From the NCBI GenBank assembly GCA_050700055.1, contig JBOHGE010000027.1, forward strand, positions 1 through 64,000: a stretch of DNA of 64,000 nucleotides, read 5' to 3'. The DNA comes from GCA-003244245 sp050700055. Lineage in GTDB: Bacteria > Actinomycetota > Actinomycetes > Mycobacteriales > Pseudonocardiaceae. Under the pieces are notes generated by a model that was not told where the DNA came from, ran no database searches, and was given only the letters and a program-made list of their open reading frames with translations. This document shows, piece after piece, positions 24,353 to 31,768 of this stretch. The stretch's first letter is position 1. Every line of letters starts with the position of its first letter. A program made the translations under genes and the position numbers.

Positions 24353-26179
24353 TCACGACCGGAGTTCGTGGGTGCCGTCGGGGAGCTGGTGGGTGATCCC
24401 GCGGCGGGCGAGCAGTTCCATGATCGGGACGGCGACGCGGCGGGTGGTGGCCAGGGCCTGGCGAGCCTGGCTGAGGGTGAACGGGCTGGGCAGGGTCCGT
24501 AACCACTGGGTAGCGAGCTCGGCGGCACCGGGTGCGAGGTAGATCCCGTCGGCGATCTTGAGCAGCTCGCCGGCGCGGACCGCGGCGGCGAGCTGCTTGG
24601 CGCCCAGCCCGAGCTCGGCGAGGCGGTGTGCATCGGGGGCGGCGAAGGGGTGTTGCGCCAGCTCGGCGCGGACTTCGGCGATGGCGCTACGCACCGCGTC
24701 GGGCAGCCCGGTGGCGGGTTCGCCGGGGTGCACCCGCCCGTTGACGAGGATCAGCTCCGAGCCGAGCAGCAGCTCCACCAGCCGCACGTCGGGCACCCCG
24801 GCGACCTGCCGGGCGGTCTCCAGCGGCATCCCCGGCTCGAGCGGGTTCGCGGCGGCGTGCGCAGCCACGGCGGTGGCAAGCAGGCAAGCCCGCTGTGCCA
24901 GCACGTCGGGGTCGACCAGCCAGCCACCCGCCTGTACCGCATCAGCCGGCACCGGCGCACCCATCGCGATCAGCTCGTCTCGCCGCACCAACCCGCGGCG
25001 GCGCAGCTCGGCGCGCCCGTCCGGGACACCGTCCATCGTGGACAGCTCGGCGGCCCGGGCCGCGGCCGCCCCCCGGCGGCGCAGTGCGGGCGGTGCCACA
25101 TCCAGCACGGTGACCCCGACCGGGATGCCCCCCGACACGATGTCACGAGTGCCGGGATCACGAAGCAGCGCGCGATCCCCGATCCGCAGCGGCAACGCCC
25201 GCGCCAACCCCAACCGCACAGCATCCCCCCCCAGTGCCCGAACCCGCACCCCCACCGCCGCCGTGCCCACATGCAACACGGCCGACGACCGCGTTAAGTC
25301 TCCATGTCGCGGCTCAGCGGGGTCCGTTTGCCGCGTCAAGTCTCCATATCGCGGGGTAGGGGGGGAGAGGTGGGCGTCGATGGTGTGGGTGATTCGCCAG
25401 GTTTCTGGGGTGAGGAGGGCGTGGCCGCGGTGGATGGCGGTCAAGGGGAGGCCACGTAGGTTGAGGGCTACCCGGGCCACCGCGGATACGGACTCGACGG
25501 GCGTGCCCAGCGATTGCAAGCCCCGCACCACCACCCGCCGCTGCCCGGGGACCAGCAGCAGCTCGTCGCCGACGTGCAGCGTCCCGCCGGCCAGCGTTCC
25601 GGTGACCACGGTGCCCGCGCCGCGGATGGTGAACGCCCGATCCACCCACAACCGGACGTCGGCATCGACGTCCGGCGCGGGCAGCCCAGCGACCAGAGAA
25701 CCCAGCGCGGCCCGCAACGTATCCAGCCCGGCCCCCGTGACACCGGAGACACAGACCGAGCCGACCCGACCCAGCGACGACGTGGCCAGGTGCTCCAGAG
25801 CCTCCCCCCGAGCCAGCTGCGGGTCCATCAGGTCACTGCGGGTCACCACCAGCAGGCCATGCTGGACGTTCAGCGCGTCCAGCACCGCCAGGTGCTCCCG
25901 GGACTGCGGCATCCAGCCCTCGTCAGCCGCAACCACGAACATGACGGCCGGCACCGGCCCGACCCCGGCGAGCATGTTCGGCACGAACCGCTCGTGGCCG
26001 GGCACATCGACGAACGCCACCGTCGACCCGGTGGGCAGGGTCGTCCAGGCGAACCCGAGATCGATGGTCATCCCGCGCCGGCGTTCCTCCGCCCACCGGT
26101 CGGGCTCCATCCCGGTCAGTGCCCGGACCAGGGTGGACTTGCCATGGTCGACGTGACCGGCGGTGGCTAGGACATGCAT
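24353..26179 (-). CDS. selB: Selenocysteine-specific translation elongation factor
   Basis: A 608-aa GTPase related to EF-Tu. G1 GHVDHGKST is at 8-16, G2 in RRRGMTIDLGF, G3 DVPGHERF, and G4 appears as TRSD. EF-Tu-like domains 2 and 3 follow, then C-terminal winged helices (~400-608, ending PIMELLARRGITHQLPDGTH) that bind the SECIS hairpin of mRNA. SelB delivers Sec-tRNA to in-frame UGA codons. It overlaps selA by 13 nt on one transcript, and the cognate tRNA gene lies at 29191. Domain 3 carries an in-frame insertion coded by two 23-bp direct repeats (25290-25354). The companion selD and any selenoprotein gene are not in the window. Confidence 0.95.
   Translation of the reverse strand: MHVLATAGHVDHGKSTLVRALTGMEPDRWAEERRRGMTIDLGFAWTTLPTGSTVAFVDVPGHERFVPNMLAGVGPVPAVMFVVAADEGWMPQSREHLAVLDALNVQHGLLVVTRSDLMDPQLARGEALEHLATSSLGRVGSVCVSGVTGAGLDTLRAALGSLVAGLPAPDVDADVRLWVDRAFTIRGAGTVVTGTLAGGTLHVGDELLLVPGQRRVVVRGLQSLGTPVESVSAVARVALNLRGLPLTAIHRGHALLTPETWRITHTIDAHLSPPTPRYGDLTRQTDPAEPRHGDLTRSSAVLHVGTAAVGVRVRALGGDAVRLGLARALPLRIGDRALLRDPGTRDIVSGGIPVGVTVLDVAPPALRRRGAAAARAAELSTMDGVPDGRAELRRRGLVRRDELIAMGAPVPADAVQAGGWLVDPDVLAQRACLLATAVAAHAAANPLEPGMPLETARQVAGVPDVRLVELLLGSELILVNGRVHPGEPATGLPDAVRSAIAEVRAELAQHPFAAPDAHRLAELGLGAKQLAAAVRAGELLKIADGIYLAPGAAELATQWLRTLPSPFTLSQARQALATTRRVAVPIMELLARRGITHQLPDGTHELRS
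25290..25354. repeat. Two 23-bp direct repeats inside selB, 42-bp period
   Basis: CGCG-T-C/T-AAGTCTCCAT-A/G-TCGCGG occurs at 25290-25312 and 25332-25354, two mismatches apart. The 42-bp period keeps the selB frame and encodes PRYGDLTRQTDPAE followed by PRHGDLTR, residues foreign to ordinary SelB domain 3. Confidence 0.85.
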
Positions 26180-27456
26180 GCCAGGACAGCGTCACGCACC
26201 GTGGCGTCCTGCTCGGCGGGCAGCGCACGCAGGTCGAGCAGGCAACGACCGCGCTCGACCCGGCCGAGCACCGCCGGGTCACCGGTTCGCAACAGCACAG
26301 CGAAATGCTCCGGCAGGCTGACCGCGGCGCTGTCCAGGGCCACCCCCGGCGCACCGCCACCCCCCACGGCGGCCTGCGACACCACCGCTGTCGCGTCCAC
26401 ACCATGGGCGACCAACGCCGTCGCGATCGCCATCGCTCGCCGGTGCAGGCCACCGGGATCTGCGGCCAGAGCCTGGCCAGTGGGGGTCGCCGGGCCCCGC
26501 AAAGTGGCCTCCAGCGCGGCCAGGGTGAGCTTGTCGACGCGTAACGCCCGGGCCAACGGGTGCCGGCGCAGCCGGGTCACCAGCGGCTCAGCGCCCAGCA
26601 GCAGGCCGGCCTGCGGTCCGCCGAGCAGCTTGTCACCACTGGCGGTGACCAGGTCGGCACCAGCCGCCAGCGTGGTGGCGGCGTCGGGTTCGTCGGGCAG
26701 CGCCGGGTGCGGCGCCAGCAGTCCCGAGCCGATGTCGACAACCACCGGCACGCCCAGCCCGGTCAGCTGCGCCACCGGCACCGATGAGGTGAACCCGGTG
26801 ATGCGGAAGTTCGACGGGTGCACCTTGAGCACGAACCCGGTCTGCGGTCCGATCGCCGCGGCATAGTCCGCGCGGGTGACCCGATTGGTGGTACCGACCT
26901 CACACAGCCGGGCCCCGGTGGACACCAGCAGGTCGGGGATGCGGAAGCCGTCGCCGATCTCCACCAGCTCGCCGCGAGCCAGCACGATCTCCCGGCCGGC
27001 CGCCAGCGCGGTGGCAGCCAGCACCAGCGCCGCGGCACCGTTGTTCACCACATGCCCCGCCCCGGCGGTGGGCACCGCCGCGGCCAGCGCAGCCAGGGCG
27101 CCGGCCCCGCGCCGGCCCCGCCCGCCGGTATCCAGATCGAACTCGACGTCGGTGGTGCCGGCCGCCGTGGCCAGCGCGTCGATCGCTGCTGCGGACAACG
27201 GTGCCCGGCCGAGGTTGGTGTGCAGCAGCACCCCGGTTGCGTTGAGCACCGGCTGCAACGTCATCGCCGCCGCCGGCAGTCTGGCCAGCACGTCACGAAC
27301 GACGCCGGCCGGTGGCAGGGCACCTGCCCGCACCCGCTGCTGGGCGGCGATCACTGCCTGCTTCACTTGGGGACGGCCCAACCGCTCGGCGGCGACCGCG
27401 ATCTCGGGATCGGCCAGCACCACATCGGTGCGCGGGATCAGCCGGCGGGAATCCAT
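26167..27456 (-). CDS. selA: L-seryl-tRNA(Sec) selenium transferase
   Basis: A 429-aa PLP enzyme that converts Ser-tRNA(Sec) to Sec-tRNA(Sec) with selenophosphate. Family landmarks are LNATGVLLHTNLGRAPLS (71-88), NNGAAALVLAATALA, KVHPSNFRITGFT and the PLP lysine Lys276 in TASGDKLLGGPQAG. Length matches bacterial SelA, which forms a decamer. It precedes selB with a 13-nt overlap. The start MDSRRLIPRTD lacks a strong ribosome binding site but fits the family N-terminus. Confidence 0.95.
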   Translation of the reverse strand: MDSRRLIPRTDVVLADPEIAVAAERLGRPQVKQAVIAAQQRVRAGALPPAGVVRDVLARLPAAAMTLQPVLNATGVLLHTNLGRAPLSAAAIDALATAAGTTDVEFDLDTGGRGRRGAGALAALAAAVPTAGAGHVVNNGAAALVLAATALAAGREIVLARGELVEIGDGFRIPDLLVSTGARLCEVGTTNRVTRADYAAAIGPQTGFVLKVHPSNFRITGFTSSVPVAQLTGLGVPVVVDIGSGLLAPHPALPDEPDAATTLAAGADLVTASGDKLLGGPQAGLLLGAEPLVTRLRRHPLARALRVDKLTLAALEATLRGPATPTGQALAADPGGLHRRAMAIATALVAHGVDATAVVSQAAVGGGGAPGVALDSAAVSLPEHFAVLLRTGDPAVLGRVERGRCLLDLRALPAEQDATVRDAVLACMS

Positions 27457-27513
27457 GGCCCGAACTCTACGAGTTCCGCCGGGTCACCCTGATCAGGCCT
27501 GCACCGGCCCTCG

Positions 27514-27730
27514 TCAGGACGACGAGCCTTGCGCAGCGAGAGCCACCAGGTAGAAGAATGCCAGCACCACACCGGTACCGCCGAGGATCAAGCCGGCGAT
27601 CGCCATCCCGTCGCCGGACTCACCCCGCTGCTGGGCCTGCTGGCGGGTCAGGTAACCCGCGACCAGGGCGACACGCTGCCGGTCCCGCAGAACCAGACGA
27701 GGCTGGACACCAGCGACACGATCGCAGGCG
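27514..27730 (-). pseudogene. DUF4190-like small membrane protein gene, frameshifted
   Basis: The 3' part reads VALVAGYLTRQQAQQRGESG, then DGMAIAGLILGGTGVVLAFF and a short tail, the C-terminal half and helix of DUF4190 proteins. The matching first helix (TPAIVSLVSSLVWFCGTGS) is in another frame, so there is a 1-nt shift near 27680. No start codon is available in the upstream frame. It lies just downstream of the gene at 27784 and was probably its operon partner. Confidence 0.55.
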
Positions 27731-27783
27731 TGCTGGTCCCCTGTTCGCATCGTTCATCACCTCACGTGCCCTCGTAGCGAAGG

Positions 27784-28233
27784 TCATCGCACGTCATGGC
27801 GGCTCCACCGGGCCCGCTGCCGGTCGTAGCGCCACTCGCCATCGATCACGAGGGGAACTACCTGCTCCACCAGGACCCGGTAGGCGTCTTGGGGCAGATC
27901 GGGCTCCAGCACGATCCGCGCCGAGCTGTCGGTGCACTTCAGGATCACCAGCTCCGAGTGCCCCGCGACCCGCCTCCGCGGCCGGTTACGCAGTGTGCCG
28001 GCCAGCCGTCGCAGACGCTCGAAGGCATCGGCGCCCATTCGCTCCAGCGCCACCTGCAGCATCGTCTGCAGCGGGAACGTGATCAGCACCAGCCAGGACG
28101 GGTCGATGTCCCGGCGCGGTGGCATGACCCGGATGATCGTCTGCAGCCCGGCGGCCTCGAAGGCGGTCCGCACCAAAGTGAGATCATCAGCGATCAGAGT
28201 GTCCCGCACCATGATGTCAACCTTGTCGTTCAC
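27784..28233 (-). CDS. Unknown protein coupled to the CHAT-WD40 gene
   Basis: GTG at 28233 with GGAGG 5 nt upstream gives 149 aa (VNDKVDIMVRDTLIADDLTL..); its start overlaps the stop of the upstream CHAT-WD40 gene. The fold appears mixed alpha/beta with a central amphipathic helix (PLQTMLQVALERMGADAFER) and a C-terminal strand-helix (ARIVLEPDLPQDAYRVLVEQ). Position beside a caspase-like effector suggests an effector-associated or adaptor role, as in other actinobacterial conflict systems; this is inference from context. Family not recognised. Confidence 0.6.
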   Translation of the reverse strand: MNDKVDIMVRDTLIADDLTLVRTAFEAAGLQTIIRVMPPRRDIDPSWLVLITFPLQTMLQVALERMGADAFERLRRLAGTLRNRPRRRVAGHSELVILKCTDSSARIVLEPDLPQDAYRVLVEQVVPLVIDGEWRYDRQRARWSRHDVR

Positions 28234-28998
28234 GGTACCTCCTGGGCCGGCGAGATCTTCCACACCCGTGCCGTTCCGTCAGCGCATCCGGTGACGACGC
28301 GGCGACCATCGGGCGTGAGGACGACGCTGGTGACGGCCATCGGATGGGGCAGGATCGTGGCGACCGACCGCTGTGCGCCCCAGAGCTGACCAGAGCCGTC
28401 GCTGCCCCCAGCGAGTAACCACCGAGCGTCCGGGCCGGCCACGGCGTGCACGGCACCCGGGTGGCCCAGGCGGCACACCTCAGCCGCTCCCTGCGCTTCG
28501 ACGGCACGAACGGGCCGTGCCGGACAGGGCGTGCAGACCGGTACGCCCGGACTCGCAGGCGTTGAGCACCACCAGCCGCAGCGACTGGCTGTCCGCCAAG
28601 TACCGGCCCAGCCTCCCGGTGAACCGCAGGTCGGATCCGCCGGCGGCGCCGGTCAGCGCAAGGAAGCCCTCGTCCTGCTCCTCGTCGAATCCGCCGTGCC
28701 CCACGAAGTGCAGCACATGCCAGGACCGCTCGCAGGGTGCGCCGCGCAGGTCGTCGGCGCTGCGGCCATCCATCCAGGTGAGGTGCACCCGATCCGCGCC
28801 CAGTGGGCCGATCGCCCTCTCCAGGTTGGCCCACTCTTGGGCCACATTGAGGGCGGCCGACCCATCCGGAGATGCCACCACCCCGGGCACCCGCAGCGGA
28901 GGAAGCACCAGCAGCGGCGTCACCGGCTCCAGCTGCTCCTGATACCGCGTGACGGATGCCGCCAGGGCGAGTACCACGATGATGTCCTCGTCCGCCAT
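28230..28998 (-). pseudogene. CHAT (caspase-like) protease fused to WD40, frameshifted and shortened
   Basis: ATG 28998 with GGAGG upstream begins MADEDIIVVLALAASVTRYQ. The CHAT dyad is visible as His101 (HFVGHGGFDEE) and Cys148 (VVLNACESGR). The frame then fails after HALSGTAR and stops at 28480. In the next frame the sequence continues (VCRLGHPGAVHAVAGPDARW) with only two WD40 repeats (LAGGSDGSGQLWG, VTGCADGTARVWK) up to TGA 28230. Family members normally have many repeats, so most of the sensor array is deleted. A truncated but catalytically complete CHAT domain might still be made. Confidence 0.7.
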
Positions 28999-29190
28999 CT
29001 CAGCCTCCGGGCCCCGTCATCAGGACCGCAGCGACCCTCCGCCTGTCTACGACGAAGAGTGACTGCGCTTCTTGAAAAATACACCCTGATCGGGGAAGCT
29101 TGCTGAGCCATCCGACTACGCTCTGAATGCAAAAGTGTAAAAGAGTGAACATAGTCGCGAAATCTGCTCGCGTCCAGCTGAGCAAACGGG

Positions 29191-29286
29191 TGGCGGAGGC
29201 GGACGGGAATCGAACCCGCCTGACCGAGATACTCGGTCACGTCGGTGTTGAAGACCGCGGGGGCCACCAGGCGCCCAGACACCTCC
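29191..29286 (-). tRNA. selC: tRNA-Sec (anticodon UCA)
   Basis: On the minus strand a 96-nt tRNA with long variable arm: acceptor GGAGGTG pairs with CGCCTCC, the anticodon loop is CTTCAAC (UCA), the variable arm is GTGACCGAGTATCTCGGTCA, the T arm GCGGGTTCGATTCCCGT, discriminator G and an encoded CCA (29191-29193). This is the classic bacterial selC shape. It lies 1.7 kb upstream of selA, with the CHAT gene unit between them. Confidence 0.95.
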
Positions 29287-29431
29287 ACCGCGAGATGTTA
29301 GGGACCGTGCACGAGGCGCCGCTGCTGGGGCAGGGCACGCCTTGATGCGTCGAGTCACGCGGAGCGGCCCGGCCACTCGTGGTCAGCGGCCGGGCCGTGG
29401 CTGCGGATCGTTGCGCCGTTAAGCAGTGCAC

Positions 29432-30604
29432 TCAGCTGACGCTGAGCTTCTCCGCAGCCATCCTGGTTCCCTCTACGCGGTTCTTGATCTTCTGGAACGC
29501 GATGTCACGGGCGTAGTCAGGCGACCCGTGGTTCGGCTTCTCATCGATGCTGAACGGCGAGAAGCCACAGTCGTCGGTGGAGCCGATTCTTTCCTTCGGC
29601 ATGAAGTTGGCCGCCCGCACCAACGCATCGCAGATCTCTTGGGCGCTTTCCGGCCGCGGGCTCTGAGTGACACAGACACCAATGTAGGCCATCTGCGCAA
29701 CACCGTCGGCGTCGTTCCGGAGATTCTTTCCGATGGACTCGTAGACCGGGTCCTTGTCGCGCTCACTCGCCAGCTGGATGAGGAAGTAGCCGGCGTTCAT
29801 CTGGAACATGCTCGGCAGCAGGTTGTTGTAGGGGACATCGGCGCTGTGCACCGAGTCGCGGTCACCACCCGGGCAGGTATGGATACCGATACTCGCGCGC
29901 TCCTCCGACGAGAAACGAGCGAGCACCCGGTTGTTCAGCTCGATGAAGTGCGGTAGCAGACCAGCGCCGGTCCAAGGGTTTCGTGGATCCTCTCGGGTGG
30001 CGAGCCGACCTTCGGTGAAATCGATGGAGACCCGGGCGGCACCGGCCGCAAAAGCCTCCCGGATGTCCTTTTCGCACTCGTTGACGAGATCTTCCTCGAA
30101 TTGCTCGCGGGGGTAGCCGTCCACCTCGTCGTTGAGCGGGTACAACAGGGCCAGCATGGAGGGCGCGATCACCGCCTGCTTCATGGGAACATTCGCGTAG
30201 CCGATGGACTTCCGCAAGGTGTCGGCCGCGTACGTCTTGTACCGCAGGGGTCCGCCCGTGAGTCGGGGCAGCTGCCGACCATGACCGTCGGCGAAGATCG
30301 CGAAGAACTGTCCGCCCGGGCCGAGGTTATCGGCAAGACCGGTCCCGGCCAAGGTGTCGGTGATGGGGTAGGTGGCAAAGCTTGACCAACGCTGCTCACC
30401 GTCAGAGATAATCGGTGATCCGGTGGCCTCAAAGCGTTCGATCGAGTCGCGAGCTGCGGCGTCCTGTTCGGCTTCCAATTCTTCCCGGCTGGCCTGCCCC
30501 TGATCATATGCGGCGTAGAGAGCCTGTAGCTTGGATGAACGCGGAAGGGATCCGACAGGCTCGGTGGGGATTCCGGTCGCAGTCCTCGGATCGTAATCGG
30601 TCAT
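29432..30604 (-). CDS. Cobalamin-independent methionine synthase (MetE C-terminal domain)-like protein
   Basis: A 390-aa single-domain relative of MetE. The N-terminus PTEPVGSLPRSSKLQALY is typical. Zinc ligands are offered by IHTCPGGDRD and by STDDCGFSPFSID near the C-terminus, with Glu in EGRL. These methylcob-independent methyltransferases move methyl groups to a thiol, but short stand-alone members usually lack the N-terminal folate-handling domain and act on other methyl donors. A GAGAGGAAG site precedes the ATG at 30604. An ACAGACAGGTCTGT palindrome lies ~150 bp upstream. Exact substrate unknown. Confidence 0.8.
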   Translation of the reverse strand: MTDYDPRTATGIPTEPVGSLPRSSKLQALYAAYDQGQASREELEAEQDAAARDSIERFEATGSPIISDGEQRWSSFATYPITDTLAGTGLADNLGPGGQFFAIFADGHGRQLPRLTGGPLRYKTYAADTLRKSIGYANVPMKQAVIAPSMLALLYPLNDEVDGYPREQFEEDLVNECEKDIREAFAAGAARVSIDFTEGRLATREDPRNPWTGAGLLPHFIELNNRVLARFSSEERASIGIHTCPGGDRDSVHSADVPYNNLLPSMFQMNAGYFLIQLASERDKDPVYESIGKNLRNDADGVAQMAYIGVCVTQSPRPESAQEICDALVRAANFMPKERIGSTDDCGFSPFSIDEKPNHGSPDYARDIAFQKIKNRVEGTRMAAEKLSVS

Positions 30605-30752
30605 GACTTCCTCTCTGATTGGATCACACTGAGTAGGTAGACCGGGTAGGTGGACCAGCTATTATCGCTCGACACAAACTCCTTCCGGTCGCAAACGGTG
30701 CGCCGCGGGAGTGGCTGCCGCAGGCCCGCCTGGGGGCACGCGGAAGTCAGAC

Positions 30753-30766
30753 ACAGACAGGTCTGT
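30753..30766. promoter_or_regulatory. Possible repressor site upstream of the MetE-like gene
   Basis: ACAGAC-AG-GTCTGT, a perfect 6-bp inverted repeat in the TetR-operator style, ~150 bp before the MetE-like start. The rest of 30605-30850 shows no gene. Confidence 0.35.
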
Positions 30767-30850
30767 CTAGCTGTAACTCGAAGCATAGCCAGGTTGCAAT
30801 GAGCTGGTCAATGTCACCTGTTCGTAGTACAGCGGCAACGTCTCAGCAAC

Positions 30851-30911
30851 CGTGAACTCGACGCTAGCGACGTCACCGGTAGCCGAAAACGTCCGTAGTG
30901 TCGAGTTCACG
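30851..30911. repeat. 61-bp inverted repeat, CGTGAACTCGAC family, copy 2
   Basis: CGTGAACTCGAC at 30851-30862 and GTCGAGTTCACG at 30900-30911, directly after the cutA stop (30918, minus strand). Same arms as 9844-9903. The position at gene ends suggests a terminator or REP-like role. Confidence 0.8.
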
Positions 30912-30917
30912 GGCGTG

Positions 30918-31247
30918 TCAGCTGTGTCCGCGCGTCTCATCGATCAGCCAGGACAGGTACTTGGCGCTGCCTGCGATGATCGGGGTCACGATGATCTCGG
31001 GTACGTCGTAGCCATGCTTGGCCTTGATGTGCTCGGTCAACGCCGCGACCCGATCAACAGCGGTCTTGATCTCCACCCGCCATTCCCGCTCGGTCTGCAC
31101 CGCACCGTCCCAGCGGTACACGCTGATGACCGGTCCGACGATCTGCGCACACGCCCCCAGCTTGGCCTCGATCACCCCGCTGGCGAGAGCGCACGCAGCG
31201 TCCGCGCTGTCCGTGGTCGAGGCAACGATGACATGATCAGACGACAT
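30918..31247 (-). CDS. cutA: Divalent-cation tolerance protein CutA
   Basis: ATG at 31247 (MSSDHVIVASTTDSADAACA) gives 109 aa, the normal CutA1 length; a longer upstream start is unlikely. Family motifs are KLGACAQIVGPVISVYRWDG, EREWRVEIKT and HGYDVPEIIVTPI. CutA1 forms ferredoxin-like trimers; its real cellular role, despite the copper-tolerance name, is unsettled. Single gene between the MetE-like gene and an IS630 remnant; the 61-bp inverted repeat follows its stop. Confidence 0.9.
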   Translation of the reverse strand: MSSDHVIVASTTDSADAACALASGVIEAKLGACAQIVGPVISVYRWDGAVQTEREWRVEIKTAVDRVAALTEHIKAKHGYDVPEIIVTPIIAGSAKYLSWLIDETRGHS

Positions 31248-31416
31248 ACCCGCAATCCTAGGAGGCCGCGCACTACGGCGGGCTCGCCCAAACCCCGTCA
31301 CCAGAAGTCGCGAGACCGCACCCGTTCGGGCCGGAACTGACCGGGCGGGTGGAGCGCCAGCACGGGAGCCAACCTGCGGTGCCGGCTGTGCCTAGTGTGG
31401 ATAGATAGGTTTAGCT

Positions 31417-31640
31417 TTACGCCGCCCGGCGGGCTACGTCATCAATCTCGGTGCCACGCAGAAGAGCCTCCATGCGGGCCGTGACAACACGGACCTTGCC
31501 AAGGATCCCCTCCGCGGTAGCCTTCCACTCGAAGTCCAGCGCTTGACGAACGCCTCGATCTCACGGTTCAGAGCTTTCACTGACCTGAACGTTCCACATC
31601 GGACGCGGGTCACCTTGATCAGTAACGCGACGTGAACCAC
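31417..31640 (-). pseudogene. IS630-family transposase 3' fragment
   Basis: Minus-strand frames give RCGTFRSVKALNREIEAFVK RW, then, after a deletion and frameshift, LDFEWKATAEGILGKVRVVT ARMEALLRGT to TAA 31417. These are the last ~75 residues of IS630-type DDE transposases, where a short WN..PFxW segment is missing. It lies in the same stretch as the GGTCACCTTGATCAGTAACG string (31609) and the palindrome half shared with 3183-3307. Confidence 0.65.
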
Positions 31641-31722
31641 GATTCGGCTCCGAATGGCAACTCACGGCCACACTCAGCGTCCGGGAGGTGCGAGACGGGC
31701 GGCCATTGCGGAAGACGTCTGC

Positions 31723-31768
31723 AAAACTCGGCTCAAGTGTCAAGATTCTAGCGTCCAAGGGGCGCTAG
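31723..31768. repeat. 47-bp dispersed repeat, copy 2
   Basis: Near-identical to 11653-11699 (AAAACTCGGCTCAAGTGTC, AAGATTCTAGCGTCCAAGG). It ends on the TAG of the caspase gene, so the repeat supplies the stop codon. Confidence 0.75.

Noticed and set aside
24558..26156. Plus-strand frame of 532 codons
   Set aside because: Antisense to selB; Ser/Arg/Pro-rich shadow.
27514..29190. In-frame UGA as selenocysteine in the CHAT or DUF4190 genes near selC
   Set aside because: The breaks are frame changes with missing parts, not single UGA codons, and no SECIS-like hairpin was seen.
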